DNA of 64,000 nt from Alentia gelatinosa (GCA_950022655.1 OX465580.1:98474797-98538796); one strand, 5' to 3'. Shown: positions 45,564 through 58,126, counted from the first letter of the stretch. Numbers and translations: made by a program. Notes: generated by a model from the sequence alone, not told the origin.

Positions 45564-45720
45564 CCTGAGGTCCCGGTGCTCTTCGATCGGCCTTACTGTG
45601 CATTTCCCGATAGAAAATCGAAATCGCGTAGGAAAGTGAGCTAACATAGTTGTTGTGGAACGCGTTTTCACGGTGCGCAATACGATACACAGCACTACGA
45701 TATGCTCCCGACGCAAAAGC
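45564..45720. mobile_element. Diverged relative of the 23086 MITE
   Basis: CCCGGTGCT, GGCCTTACTGTGCATTTCCC and AAAATCGAAATCGCGTAGGAAAG match the left half of 23086-23252 in order. The right half is more diverged (GCTCCCGACGC). Confidence 0.62.
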
Positions 45721-46444
45721 CGTAGCATAGAGCATCTACAATAATTGAAGACGCTCAATTGCAAAGGTGCACCATACTGTATTTGGAGCATTCTTTACTA
45801 TGTGTAAGTTAGGCACCCCCAACACACAGAAAGATGTATGAAAGGCATATACCACATTATTATATGTCTCTGGCTCTTTGAACTATGTGTACTATCCACT
45901 CCTACCCATCGCGTATTTATATCCGTACGCCACATTGTGATCACTTGACTAGGCAAAATCGCCATTTTTAGGTATATATTAATAAGAAAACAGGCTGACT
46001 ATCTTCGTACGTCAAAAAACTTATAAAAAGTATTGATCACATACATCCCTCTCCCTATGGCATCAGTGCACCACGAAATAGGCAATGTTTCGTCATGGTG
46101 CAGGAAGAGATAGTGCATCGTAGTTGATGTGTGCAGGACCATGGCTTGGTCCTCCCTATGTACAGGTGTATTATAGTACATAACCTTCTTAGATATATGT
46201 AAGATAGAATAAAGGTGTATCCTATGAGCCTGTATATCCCATCACCGATGAACGCATCGGACAAAGCTCACGCCGATTTAGAAATCATTTGATTAGGAAA
46301 ATTCGAGAGACTTCTTTAAGATTGGCATTCATTATTTGTAAAGCAGTTCCCTCATATAGAACTTGTCATTCAGATACTTCCTCGTTCAGCTGATGAGCTG
46401 TGGTCTCCGGGTTGGTTTTTTTACATCTCCTTGACATTTGCTAG
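45721..46444. other. No gene recognised
   Basis: AT-rich, with a pyrimidine-rich acceptor-like tract at the right edge. Confidence 0.5.
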
Positions 46445-46622
46445 TCATTGTAGTAGTTTTTATGCCTATGCTTGCGGCATTCTGAAGACACGCTTGGAGA
46501 CTGTTGTGTCCCGGGAGAGTAACCCGGAAGAACCTCCGATGATTATCAGTGTATTGGGGCATTTTTTCTATGAGACGGATCCTAGCCTTGTATTAAACAG
46601 GTGTAAACGGATTAAAAAGTAA
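46445..46622 (+). CDS. Candidate terminal exon, unknown
   Basis: The T-rich tract GGTTTTTTTACATCTCCTTG precedes an acceptor TAG. The frame is open for about 58 codons (GILKTRLETVVSRESNPEEP, then MIISVLGHFFYETDPSLVL) and ends in a basic tail with TAA at 46620-46622. The composition is strongly protein-like. Family not recognised. Confidence 0.35.
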
Positions 46623-49600
46623 CCCCAAAGGTTGGAGAAACTATGCTTATTATAATCATTTCTCTTTTTTTCTCTCTCTTTATTCACAAGAAAATGCATG
46701 TACTCGTTTCCTGGGTGTAGGTGATCTTCATTTAATTTCATTTCAACAACGAGTCAGAACAGATACCCCTGGTGTTTAGTTATTATATTTGTAGATACAT
46801 TCCCATGTTTCGACCATGTAGATCATGTGCAGTGATTGCAGCATCTTGTCCAGCACTGCTTCCTAATAGTAAGACAAAAAACAGTCAAGTATTACTTTGA
46901 AGAAATTGAATATATATATCACAAAGGCTAGAGCTGGCATAAGGATTAGGTTGATAATGCAAAGTTAGGAGCTTACTAGATATATTGATATATCCCTGAC
47001 ATGGCCGTTTGCTATAGATGAACATTGTCCATGAGACTGGGTTATATCCTAAGGACTTACATTAGCGGTTTAGCCCTAACAATGTCTTTTGGGGGGTGTT
47101 GTGGGGGGTGACTGTTAGACATATCTATAGGGTGCGAGACGGAGCTTACCCCACATTCTATCAGATCCTGGTTATTCATTGGGACCTCTCACATACAATC
47201 CGTTCTGTTCTGTATTGTAATTTGTCAATATGTTGACGAGTTTCGTCATGTCAGCTGTGTCATCATTGCAGTCGTTCAAACCGTATTTTCATAAGAAGTG
47301 TTGTTAGAATCACATTACAGTATGAACGAGTAGTTAACGGATTATAGAAATAGGTAGAAATCTAAATTGTCCCTCCCAAGCATTTGAACTATAAGAAACA
47401 GGATGGAGCATTTCCTCATTTCTTAACTGTGCAATTACACTTCTGAACTGTCCTGGATGTATTTCTGGCATCATTTATTTTGTGAGCACGAAGTGTTAAG
47501 ATGACCCATGGATCTTTGTGTTATGTCCTGTTTTCTATGAATCCTGGAGAATTGGTATGATGGCTTGGTACTTTTTGAGCTACGATTAGCTATTTTTCAC
47601 TTCATTTGCGCGATTCCCGTCTTTGTCTTCTCTGGATCCTTCTGCTGAACATCATGCTGACTTGGTTTAGAATAGGTTTACAAAATAACAAAGAGCAACA
47701 ATTTCAAGGTGAGCATGAAGGTAAGAAAAAAGATAAGACTTGGGCGAAATGTCACAATCATTAAATCTCTGTTCACCGCATGTAGGAAAGTTTTACAGTG
47801 CATAAAAGATAAGTGCTTTTATGCCTGTGCATTCCAAAAGAGGAACACCTACTTCTTAAAAGATTGATATTTACGAAGCAATTGTTTGAACAAATCGTTG
47901 CACAAACTAACACAATTTCACTTTAATTTTATGATTTCAAAATAGAATTGTTAATCCCATCCTGAAGGTCCTTAAGAGATTCGGGGTCATATCGAGTTCA
48001 GATGAAATTTATGTTTACAATTGTACTGGCAAAGACAGGTGCAGCACAGTAATATTATCCTGTTCAGTGATGTTCAATGCCGTACACGACTATAGGAGAT
48101 ACGCGATTGCAATGATACGTGGTCGAGGGACATGGTGCCGATTGCACGTTCACACAAAAGGTGCTACAATTTGGTAGCTTTAACGCCAGGGCAATTGCGT
48201 GGGAACCCTAACACATTGATGTTCCACTGAGCCGGCACCAATGAATATTTCATGCGTAGAGGTGGTTGACAGCTACCCTGCTGCCTAGTTACCATCGACC
48301 CCGACAAACTGAGAGCAAGACCAAGGTAATTTATAGAATGACAAGTCCCTTTGTTTATTACTATGGCATAAGCGTCATGATATAGGTGCTGTTGAGAGAG
48401 TAGTGACGCCTTTTACGAAACGATATTCATTACTCGACGCCGAAAGAAGCATTTTCACATGTATGAAAGAGCAGTTATTGATCAACAAAAAAATGATTAA
48501 TCGGGTTTATCAATGGGGGTAGCCATGCACGACATTGTGTATCTATCAGGAATGCAATTTCTACAGTCCTCTGAGGATAATTTTCATGATAGGTAATTCT
48601 AAAGTAGACCTGTGTACTGGTTGGCCTTTCAGCACATTTCGAAACATTTTGATGACACCATGCCTCGGGGATTTTGAGTGAAAAATATTTCAAACGAAGT
48701 TAAATTTTCATAGAATGAATGCCAAAATATGACATCGGTAATCATCCCCTGTCCTCGCCTATCTCGCTTGGCTAGTAATGTGACCTGAGAGCAACCGAAA
48801 TTCATACAGCTGCAGGAATGCAAGTTTTCCGATAGATTACAGATATCCGAAGATTTTCACTCATCATGATTAAAATTCCTTGATATCTGCAAGTCCTCAT
48901 ATTCTCCCCTCTAGATTTACTTTGTTTTCTTATAAGCATGACTTACATCCTTTATTAGCTGTTACACGACCAAATTGTATGGCATACATGAGAAGTATTA
49001 AGTATTAAATGTTTACAATCATTGAAGGACTTTAATAGCCTGACTAAAAGAGTAATGACCGAATCCATCCCGAACATAATGTAACGAAACACAAAACGAA
49101 AAAGCTAGAGTATCAAATGATGAAGTAAAATTGCATTCAGCCATAATAAAATGTCACTATCATAAAGATATAACAATGAAATGTACTGTATTGTGTAGTG
49201 GTGACGGCTGTCAACGTGAAACACCACGGAACATACTCCTATCTCACCCGCCATATAAAGAAACTTGTTCTGGTGTGGGAACCGATTGAAACCACCGTTA
49301 TTGTGTTCGCTGGCGGTTAACCCCACTTTATTACGCCAAATGAAATAAGAACGAACGTATTGTAACATGGATACAAGCTCAATAAGGAAATTCTGAGAAA
49401 AAAGAATCCTGCTGCTGGGAATCAAGTACATGTGGGAAATAATCACCAACTATGTCTCCATATATCATAAGTTTTGGGAATATGTTTAAAGAAAGAACCT
49501 CTGAAATCGTTTCGAATGCCTTACTGGTGTAATTTGTCAGTTTCACATAAAATAATTATTTGAGGTTTAATCCAATATTTGCAATGGAATGCACTAAAAT

Positions 49601-50832
49601 TTCAATTCAACATAAAAAAGAAAATCTGGACAATCCTTCAGAGTAATTCGATAAGCTGCCTCGTGGCCTCGCTCCGTCACAAGGGCCTGCAGTGCCAGTA
49701 GCCAGGAAGCGAACAAATAAAGGGAACGGAAATTGATTCCACGTAGTGTCATCTCAGAACGCTGTGGCTAGTCCTCGTCAATTCTGGGATCGTGATTGGC
49801 ATCTTACCAGTATGTTTTTCTTGTGGAATAAGGCTTTATTCTCTAATATGTCCACGTCAGATAGCAGGCAGCTATTCTCATATATGGATTTTGTTTAAAG
49901 TGGCAATATATGGACAGTCTATTTGTTCCGACTTCACTTTAGAATTCGAGGAAATGAATTGAAGAATTAGTAAGATTCATCTGAGGATGTAATTGCGTGT
50001 ATTCTCCATTCGCATCTGCTGTTGTAGATGGTGTTTGATTCACTGCAAAGTGGACATGCAATCATCACTGCACGGCTTAGTGAGACAGCTGATTGATTAT
50101 AGAGTTAGCATATTGAATTATATTAAATACTTAAAGGCCAAAAACGAACACTCGATAGTCGGGATTGACAAGTAGCACCACACGTTTCATATGGGATCTT
50201 CTATCGGAATCTAATATTGAATGCACAAATATCCCAGATTATAAAACAAATATCAGCCATTTAACTGGGAGTCAAAAGATGCTTTGAGTTGGGTCTCATA
50301 CCTGACAGCAGTCCTTCGTGGGATAAAGGATTTTAGAGGCAATATACCGTTGTCAATGGGCTGAAGCGAGCGGGAGGATAGGGCTGTCTTGGGAAGGTCT
50401 CTTAAGCGTGGTGCCACATATGGCTGGCATTGTATGTGTTATTGGTACCTTTCGCAGCTTGCTCTACTGCTATGCTTTCCTGCCACCTTACCTCATAGAT
50501 AAAGTCGTAATATGAGCATATATAGTCTTTGCGAGAGGAAAGATTCCTATAACCTTTATATCTGACTTGCTGGAAAAGAACGATAGTCAATTGGGAGGGA
50601 TTAGATAGAGATTTGGAAAATCAATATCATACTCTTACGAACCAAAGGTAGATGATCAGAGAGAAAATACGTATAATTAGTAACCAACATCAAATATGAA
50701 GGTATCGTATAGTTTATTCGAAATGAGAGATCAACTGTGCTGGATCAGATTAAAGCATTGAGTTGATAGCGTCATTTCAATGTCAAATAACAGGCACATC
50801 AGCCTCTTCACAATGGCCAATGCCAAACGACA
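46623..50832. other. Long AT-rich stretch without recognised gene
   Basis: Two minus-strand open segments (48475-48693 with VYFRITYHENYPQRT, and 49105-49449 with FLYMAGEIGVCSVVFHVD) look mildly protein-like and could be exons of a minus-strand gene, but lack convincing splice pairs. Confidence 0.35.
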
Positions 50833-50865
50833 CCCCCCCCCCCCCCCCCCCCACACACACACACC
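50833..50865. repeat. Compound (C)n(CA)n microsatellite
   Basis: About 20 C followed by CA repeats. Same type as 43770-43816. Confidence 0.95.
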
Positions 50866-51668
50866 CTCCTTCCTCCTTGATTCAGAAACAGTAACTTGTG
50901 TAGGGTGGAAATGGCATTTCCTTCATTACAATATCGCAGCATAATGCCGCCATTTCAAATCAGAAGAACTCAAAATAGGCCACTGAGTTGGGGATTTGAC
51001 CGACGCAGCAGTGGGTGTGTGAACAGAAAGTTCTTGGGAACGCTTGATTATCGTATTGTAGAAATGAGGCAATTACTACAAGACGCCACACTGGGGCCTA
51101 GAATCTCCGCCTATCACAGTAACAAGCACGAATACCCGGGATGCACGGCGCTCGACATTTAGGGATGCAGAGGCGAGGTTCTTTTCCCCTCATTAGGGCG
51201 AGCACGACGCCGCTTGGCGCTCTGGGTGTGGGCGGACTTTAGTCTGGGTCCTCGTCGCACAGGATTGTTTAGGAGACCCACTCGTGATGGGCGCTTGTTA
51301 TTCACGGAGTCTGCCAAGCGCAGGCGGGGCCGATTCATCGAATGTGGGCCGAGATCCTGGACCTGCTCCTCCATACACTCTAGACTAATCCCGATAAACG
51401 GCGCTCGGCATGGAAAGCTGTAACGCATTGTCTCCATGATATAAATTGTGGCCAGATTCATAGGCGCTGCTGTATTCCATATTTCAACCCACCAGCTTTA
51501 GCATATCCAAGTGCTGCAGGCATTTCCAGTTGCCACCCAGTGGTAAAATCACACAGTCTATGATCTCCCTCGTCCAATTTATTTTTAGAAAGCTCTGATT
51601 TGATACCTTCTCTTCGTTGGAAAATCAGTGATCCCGCTATAGCAGGCCAGGATACTAAGAATAAACTG
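50866..51668. other. GC-richer patch, function unknown
   Basis: 50896-51160 and 51160-51425 both hold open stretches (the second Arg-rich: FRRPTRDGRLLFTESAKRRR). CGGCGCTCGRCAT occurs at 51147 and 51401 in direct orientation, suggesting a duplicated or inserted unit of about 250 bp. Not recognised. Confidence 0.3.
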
Positions 51669-51922
51669 TGAAAATATTCCATGAGTTTGGATTGCGGAGT
51701 AATCTCACGAGGCAGAGCCTAGTGAGATTATGAAGCAAACCAAATTGAATGACATATTTTCAGTGGCTATGGATCGAGTGTGCTTTAGCTTTTATCTCAT
51801 CTCTATCACTAACCATTTGTGACATTATCCCCCATTGAGTATTTTCATACAATACTCCAATGGCGTTGGGTACGAGTCCCCAATGTAAAGTCTACGAGAA
51901 GAAAATACAAGGGGTGAAATAG
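51669..51922 (-). mobile_element. HINE-like composite element, copy D
   Basis: Minus orientation. The module 51790-51922 is bounded by TTTTATCTCATC and GGGGTGAAATA. The foldback 51669-51763 has stem words TGAAAATATTCC, GAGTTTGGATTGC and TAATCTCAC, with the tip GGC-AGA-GCC at 51712-51720. The junction region (ATCGAGTGTGC) corresponds to the CTCGA junction of other copies. Confidence 0.78.
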
Positions 51923-52140
51923 CGCACTGGAAAGGGCGCGGAATTCTTCCATGTAGATTAGGGGATGGGGCTCTTTTATATCACCGCAGTAAGCCGGTAA
52001 GGAGATGAGGTTGATACGATGGGTGCATAGCGTGCACAGGTTTGATGAAATAATAGGCGCTGCGGCCAGAGGGAGGGTGACATTTAAGCCTACAATTCAT
52101 TGTTACATTCCTTACTGAACGAGGTTGATATTTTTCACAG

Positions 52141-52206
52141 GATACAGTTCCCTTTGAATGTAGATTTCCGAGGCGTCTTTGGCTCTCTTTTTATGAAACC
52201 TGCAAG
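52141..52206 (+). CDS. Candidate internal exon (66 bp), unknown
   Basis: Acceptor GATATTTTTCACAG and donor TGCAAG|GTAGTA enclose 22 open codons in phase 0-0 (DTVPFECRFPRRLWLSFY, then ETCK). The size and phase suit an internal exon. No partner exon or family is known. Confidence 0.3.
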
Positions 52207-54453
52207 GTAGTATAAGATTTATCCTCACGTTTTAAATGCCTAACGTGATCCGTTGCACCAATGAGGAAAGTATTTATGGCAGTGGAGCACAGTGCACAAA
52301 ACTGACATACCATTAAATATAGAAGAATTATGATAGATATATATATACAACATTACCATGGCATTGAACTACATGGTCGTATTCTCCGCGTAGTTGACGC
52401 GTAGTAGTATCCGAGGGAATGCGAGGATATGGCATATTGTATTCGCCTACGAGAATACGGCTTTCCATATTCTATTCGGTACTTATCTGTAGGCATTACA
52501 GGTTTCGTATGGAAACTCCGTATTGGGTGGATAATAAAACTAGAGAACCATCGCGACATTCTAGGTATGAAACATTACTTCTCCTACGAGTATGTCCCCC
52601 GCTTCCCCATCGGGGTGCCATAAGGGTGAAGAGGGGACAATTCATTCATATCGGAAAAGAAAATCAATGGGTTAAGCACACGCCAATGTGACCTATTGGA
52701 TGTAGATTTTACTGTGTAATCCACCATGATGGGTATGAGAGCAAATCCAGTCGATCAACCTGATATCGCGTTCACCCAGTTCATTTTTTACTTTTTAGAT
52801 ATTTCTACTATAAAAGAATGTAATGTCGAGTCAGTTTATGGCCCACGTTGGCCTTTATATTTTATGTACTTTAAAATGGTATTTTCTGAGTAGTGTTTGC
52901 CCTAATACATACATTTTACAAAAGAGGTTGTAGTGTATTTGAGGATATCCTTAATCTTAGATTTACAGGGAGAGTGCATTTTGTCCCTCGCACGGACAGA
53001 GGTAACGCAGGAGAGCATATAATACTGCTTCCCTGAATTCCTAATATTGGTGCCGTTCTACTGACAGCTGGTGAGATTCATTGATGGCAGACATGAGTGT
53101 GGACCTGGCCTTCCAGATTTAGAAGTGCACTCCTGCTCTGCCCGTTCTTATCGCAGTCCTGCTCACCGCTCAATGACGTGGCCTCGTTGGTATGTACATT
53201 GTGCTCTGAGCAACTCTAAAAATAGGCCGTACTATTCCTGATGCAGTACAAGCCGAGGTGGACCTATAAACGTGGCTCACAAATGCTCCTAGAAAAACAC
53301 CGTGAATATCAATCTGACAAACATGGCTACCTCGTGGAATTTCGTCATAAACCTATATTGATCGACCGATCATGAAATCCCCACGCTGTCTGTACTTGAA
53401 CTCGTTTGCAGTTTTCAGGAGGTGGTTGAAGTACTTTCCTCGTCACTGCGAATGCGTGAGAGGTACTCGGTGTCAGTCAACCATGTTACAAAAATCTATA
53501 AATAGATTGCACCTATTGCGCGTCTCGCCAAGCAATAAGGTAGGATATCAGTTGTTTGGCAGGGTGCGGTTTCATTATATAAACCATGAAGGAGCTCTGG
53601 TAGTACCATCTATCAAAATAGGCACCATTCCACAGGCCTGAAACAATGTTGTGGACATGTAACCAAAGACAACCACACACATGAACCAATTAAATTTCGA
53701 GCTACAAGAGGAAATATGTTTTTCAGCGCGAAATTCGGGTGAAAATTGAACCTACCTGGTCAGTTGTGCAGTCGTACACGGACATAACGCCTCGTCTCAA
53801 CCGATACCATTCCAAAAATAGGCTAATATTCCACTTCATAAATTTGTGTTACTGGGCTGAGTGGATAGCAATAAACAAATCTGGATAGGCTAAATAGATA
53901 ATAACATTAATTCTCCTCCTTGCCCTAGGTATTTCATTGTAGTACCATAGATCGCTATTGATCAGAAGAATTAGCCTAAAGGCTGCATGGTGAATAAGAT
54001 CGCCATAGCAACAATTACACAAAGAATACATTTCCGTACTTTCAAACTCTCCGATAGAAGTGAATTTACACTTGTTTGCACCTGCAAATGAGCTCCTTAG
54101 GTCGCTGTGGTGTAAACTGAAGCCTTCTCATATGTTCTTTTGTGATTGATTTCCCAGCTCGCTTGTCAATATCTCTCACACTCATGTTATAATTGCGCAG
54201 CGCAGACTATTTTGGACAAGCTATTCTATATTGTTCTTTCGGGTTATGCTTGCTTCTTTTGTCATATTTAAAACCATTTTATCCAGACTGAATTGTATCA
54301 GGGTTTGTTATATAAAACAAGGGGCTAGCCGACGATATTGGTGTGAAAATAGCACTCTTGACTAGAGCTCTTGTGGAAATCCCTATCTAAGCTGAATGAT
54401 GTTCTCAATTACAATATAGATTTTACTTAATTGCTATTTCTTTTCTCTTACAG
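52207..54453. other. AT-rich stretch; weak exon-like signals only
   Basis: At about 53419 an acceptor (GCAGTTTTCAG) opens EVVEVLSSSLRMRER before a GTACTC donor-like word. An old inverted-repeat area lies around 52380-52470. No gene is supported. Confidence 0.35.
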
Positions 54454-54510
54454 GTGAGCATCTTGTTCTGAATGTAGACGATTGGAGATCGCGAATAACT
54501 AAAAGTAAAG
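54454..54510 (+). CDS. Candidate internal exon (57 bp), unknown
   Basis: Strong acceptor CTATTTCTTTTCTCTTACAG and donor AAAG|GTAGGC. One frame is open (EHLVLNVDDWRSRITKSK) with 2-1 split codons, so the phase is consistent at both ends. No neighbouring exon identified. Confidence 0.33.
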
Positions 54511-56664
54511 GTAGGCGGTGTAGCAGTTCTCAATAGTGTGGTCAAGGAGGACCATTTCCCGCAGATAGTACATTCGAACTTAAGACGTCATCTAACATAC
54601 GCTAAAAGTCTAAAATATTTACATAACACGTATCTGATTTAAGGTAGGGACAAACACCTAATATTATACTATTACGAACACATTCAGTGTACATTTCCGA
54701 ATAATTTGATTTTGTGGGGCACTCTTTGAGACTGCCACAAATAAAATGGCATGTATTTGAAGAGACAAAATAGCGTCGAACAGGTCTAGACTACTCTTAA
54801 ATGAACAACATACGAGACTCCATGACAACATAGAATGTTTGGCAAAAAGTGTTCATATACAGATAACCAGTGTCTGTCGCTATGTCAACACACCATAGAC
54901 ATACGTGTATGGATGTTGACGTGACGTCATTTCCTGTTTGTACAAGAGACTAAGACGGCATTAGAATTAACTGTGTCGAATCGGGTCGTTTCTGTTTAAT
55001 ATCGAAGGCCTACATGTCTTAGTTTCTTACTTCAATAAATGTTCCATCATATACAGAATTGAGACTGGGCTCAATATCTAACTATGTTCCTTGTTGTACT
55101 GGTAGACAATTTATCCATTCACGTCAAATAAAACCATCATTATTTTGTAGAAGGAATGTCATTATGTTGCTTGTTTCTAAAACTGGAGGCATACTGTATG
55201 CCAGAATGCCTAAACATTTCAACCCCCAGGGCTCCTCATGACTAATGTCTACTGGTTATTGTCTTCCTCCAACCTTTTCAAGAACACTCCGGTAAGCTTC
55301 CTCCCGGTAAAGTACAAGGCAAACTGTAGTGCTGTCAGTACAGATGCATCCCAACAAATTGTGATAGTGAAAGTTTAAATTAGTGAGGCCTGCTGCCTAT
55401 TTTGGCATGTCAAAAAGCTGTCTTATGTTGTGTATCTTTTTTTTTATTTTAAGAAAAGAAGGTCCAATTTGTACCTTAAATACATATTGCTACGGAAAGT
55501 CTTCGTAGTTTCAGTAATCATCCACCATCCGTTTGGACTCTCAGCACCTGAACACATTGAAATTGAAAGCACTCATCAGACGCAGGTGTTATATGGCTAG
55601 TAAGTAGTGCAGGCAATTTGGGCCTTGCTTCCGGTATTCGGTGGACCCGCCCCAGGGCTAAATTTAAAATCAACAAGATGCGGCAGCTGTTTCGATTGGG
55701 TGTTGTCATACAATTTATAGAGGCACGGATTCAGGTTTCAATATTCATAAGTATCCTGTAAGAGTTATACTGCAAGTAGCCGGACTAGTCATGGAACAAA
55801 CAAATTTAGTTTTGAAGTCCTTCTTACAGACCGACTTTTGGAAACATGTATTTGTTTCATATGGTTAGATTTCCTTTGAATTTGAAGTCCAAAGTGGAAA
55901 ACACGATAATTATAACCCTGACCCGAGTACCTGGGAGGCTATTGTCAACATGACAGAATATGTAATGTTACACTCATGCCCTATTCAAGCAAACTTAAAG
56001 TCTCCAAATAATTATAGATAATACATTTAGTGTCAGGGGCCATAAAAACTGTATTCATATGCATCTGGGTACTTGAATAGGTGGTTGTTGTGTTAGGTAC
56101 ACACACATATGCACAGGTTCCTGTTACGTCATGGCTTATTGTGCACGCTGCAGCGTGGAGCTGCTCTCAAGGCAAATCGATCATGGTCTGCTTGTAGATT
56201 ACTTAACCCGTGTGCGTTGGCTCCGGGAGTTGTATTGACATAGTCAATCTGAACGTACGGTAATGACGCGGCAGGTCTGTGCCCTGCATGTCGATATGTG
56301 CACAAATCCCTGCCAATGCCCTGACCGGATGTATTACCCTGACAGTAAATACGGTGTGCGGATACATTCTTCTCGTTAGTCCTAAACGTGGTTCTTTGAG
56401 AATCTTATTCAAAATTTCTACCAGAATGTAGTTCTGTTCAATCTTGTCGTTATCGGGTTGTTTTATTTGGCATGCTTACTGTTTGCCTGAACTGCCTGCG
56501 TGTGGCCTAATACGTTCCTGATTAGTTGTATCTGCAGGCGATCTATTACTCCTCTTTCGTTCGTTTTTCCTCTGTGTCTCAAAATTGGCTTTATGGAATT
56601 CTTCCTTCGTGAAACATTTCTTTGGCTGTGCGCATCGTTCGTCGCATTCGTATAGAAATGATAG
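54511..56664. other. AT-rich stretch without recognised gene
   Basis: A CRE (TGACGTCA) is present at 54923-54930. Otherwise nothing convincing. Confidence 0.45.
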
Positions 56665-56668
56665 TATG

Positions 56669-56679
56669 CTCTCTCTCTT

Positions 56680-56740
<61 letters not shown>

Positions 56741-56780
56741 CTCGCTCTCTCTTTCTCTCTCTCTCTCTCTCTCGCTCTCT
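56669..56780. repeat. (CT)n microsatellite
   Basis: Over 100 bases of CT dinucleotides with a few CG and TT interruptions. The open frames through it on both strands are artefacts. Confidence 0.97.
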
Positions 56781-56930
56781 GGTTGGCTATTGAATCGCTT
56801 GTTTCCAACAAAACTGCATATGGTTGTTCCCCCATTGTGAACTGGTTCGTACTAGCGTTGCTTCATATTCATAGTTGCCTATGTGCTATAGTGATATAAC
56901 AGGAGAATAAATAATTAGAAGGAAAATCAC

Positions 56931-57174
56931 GAGATGAGTTTGACCGCAGAGTAATTTATGAAGCGAAGCTGAATTAATTACTCTGCAGTCAAACGAGTTG
57001 GTGCGCAGACCAATTTATTTCATCGAGTGGGTTTCTGATTTTATCTCATCCCGTATGACATAATTAATCAATGAAATAAGTCACACAATTGAGTATTTGG
57101 TACATTACCTTCATGACCGTGGAACGTGAGTTCCAACGTTAAGCCTATGGAAGAAAATACCTAGGTGCGATAAT
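56931..57174 (-). mobile_element. HINE-like composite element, copy C
   Basis: Minus orientation. The module 57038-57174 is bounded by ATTTTATCTCATCCC and CTAGGTGCGATAAT. The foldback 56931-57010 has the stem GCAGAGTAATT and tip GCGAAGC at 56963-56969. The junction reads CATCGAGTGGGTTTC on the plus strand, matching copy B. Beyond the fold is AATAATTAGAAGG, the complement of the TTCTAATTATT end. Confidence 0.82.
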
Positions 57175-57681
57175 ACGGCGTATCTATACCTCTAGAAGGA
57201 CGACTGTTGAAGACCACTGATATTGATAGTGAGTCAATAAAAAAAACTAAAGGCTGTGCTCACAACCTGTCCTCAGGTCAATTAGATTATTCAGATTCAC
57301 AACGTTATAGATACTTACGTTCAGCCACTAGTCGTCCCTACAGCTATATTGACGGGGCCTGTGTAAATAGATGCTTGTTATGCGGCATGTTGTAACACCC
57401 CGTATCTACCAATCAGTATTGGTATTATTTGTCATCAGTTTATGGCTGGTGATCACAGATAAAATGGTAGACTTTGTCAACTGCTATGTGATTAGCTGCG
57501 TATCAGATGGGATTTCTTATTACCGTGCTACTTTTGTAATCAAACAATGTAGAATCATTTATATTTCGTATTGCATTTATAGAGTGGCTCATAAAACCCT
57601 ACGAAATAAATATCAGTTGGGTAATCCACGGGTGATGCGAAATACCAACCATTAACAAAGATAAAGAAATAAAGGTTTGGT
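57175..57681. other. Spacer between two HINE-like copies
   Basis: Open stretches occur on the plus strand but without recognisable features. Confidence 0.45.
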
Positions 57682-58085
57682 GTTTATCCTACCCCTAATA
57701 AAAACGGTCCATAGGCATAACATAGGCAGATTTTATGCGGCATACCATGACATAAAGTGCGATTTATGCCTCTAGGGGCATAAATAAAATTGACCAATCA
57801 GCGACCAGATTGTCAGCTGCTCCAAAAAAAGTTCCGGTTGGCCTCAAAAGTTCTGGTTGGACTTCAGTTGGTCATTCAATCGATATTTGTCTTTTAGTAA
57901 TCCAAAAGCATAGAGACGGGGTAGGATAAATACGAAACCAAACTCGAGTTAGACTTGTCAGTGTCTATGCCACTCTGGTCAGGTCTGTTCCTCACTATAC
58001 GCTCAGCTAACGCTTCGCGTAGTAATACACGACCTTCCCGTCGTGGCATAAACACTGACAAGTCTAACTCTCGTTCAGTTTCTAC
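57682..58085 (+). mobile_element. HINE-like composite element, copy F
   Basis: The module 57682-57932 starts GTTTATCCTACCCC and ends GGGGTAGGATAAATA. The junction CGAAACCAAACTCGAGTTAG leads to a foldback to 58085 whose arms match copy E. The tip is AGC-TAAC-GCT at 58005-58014 (C-GTTA-G on the minus strand), so the first stem pair differs from copy E on both sides. The copy ends GTTTCTACTAATTATT. Confidence 0.8.
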
Positions 58086-58126
58086 TAATTATTTCACCTA
58101 TACAAAACCAATTTCACCTTACTTAC

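Noticed and set aside
56476..56899. Long open frames rich in Arg-Glu or Ser-Leu
   Set aside because: Produced by the CT microsatellite.
22745..58014. Integron attC-like sites, suggested by GTTAGC words in foldback tips
   Set aside because: No integrase or cassette context in this animal DNA, and the conserved symmetry extends over the whole 150-bp foldback; a Helentron-like end fits better.
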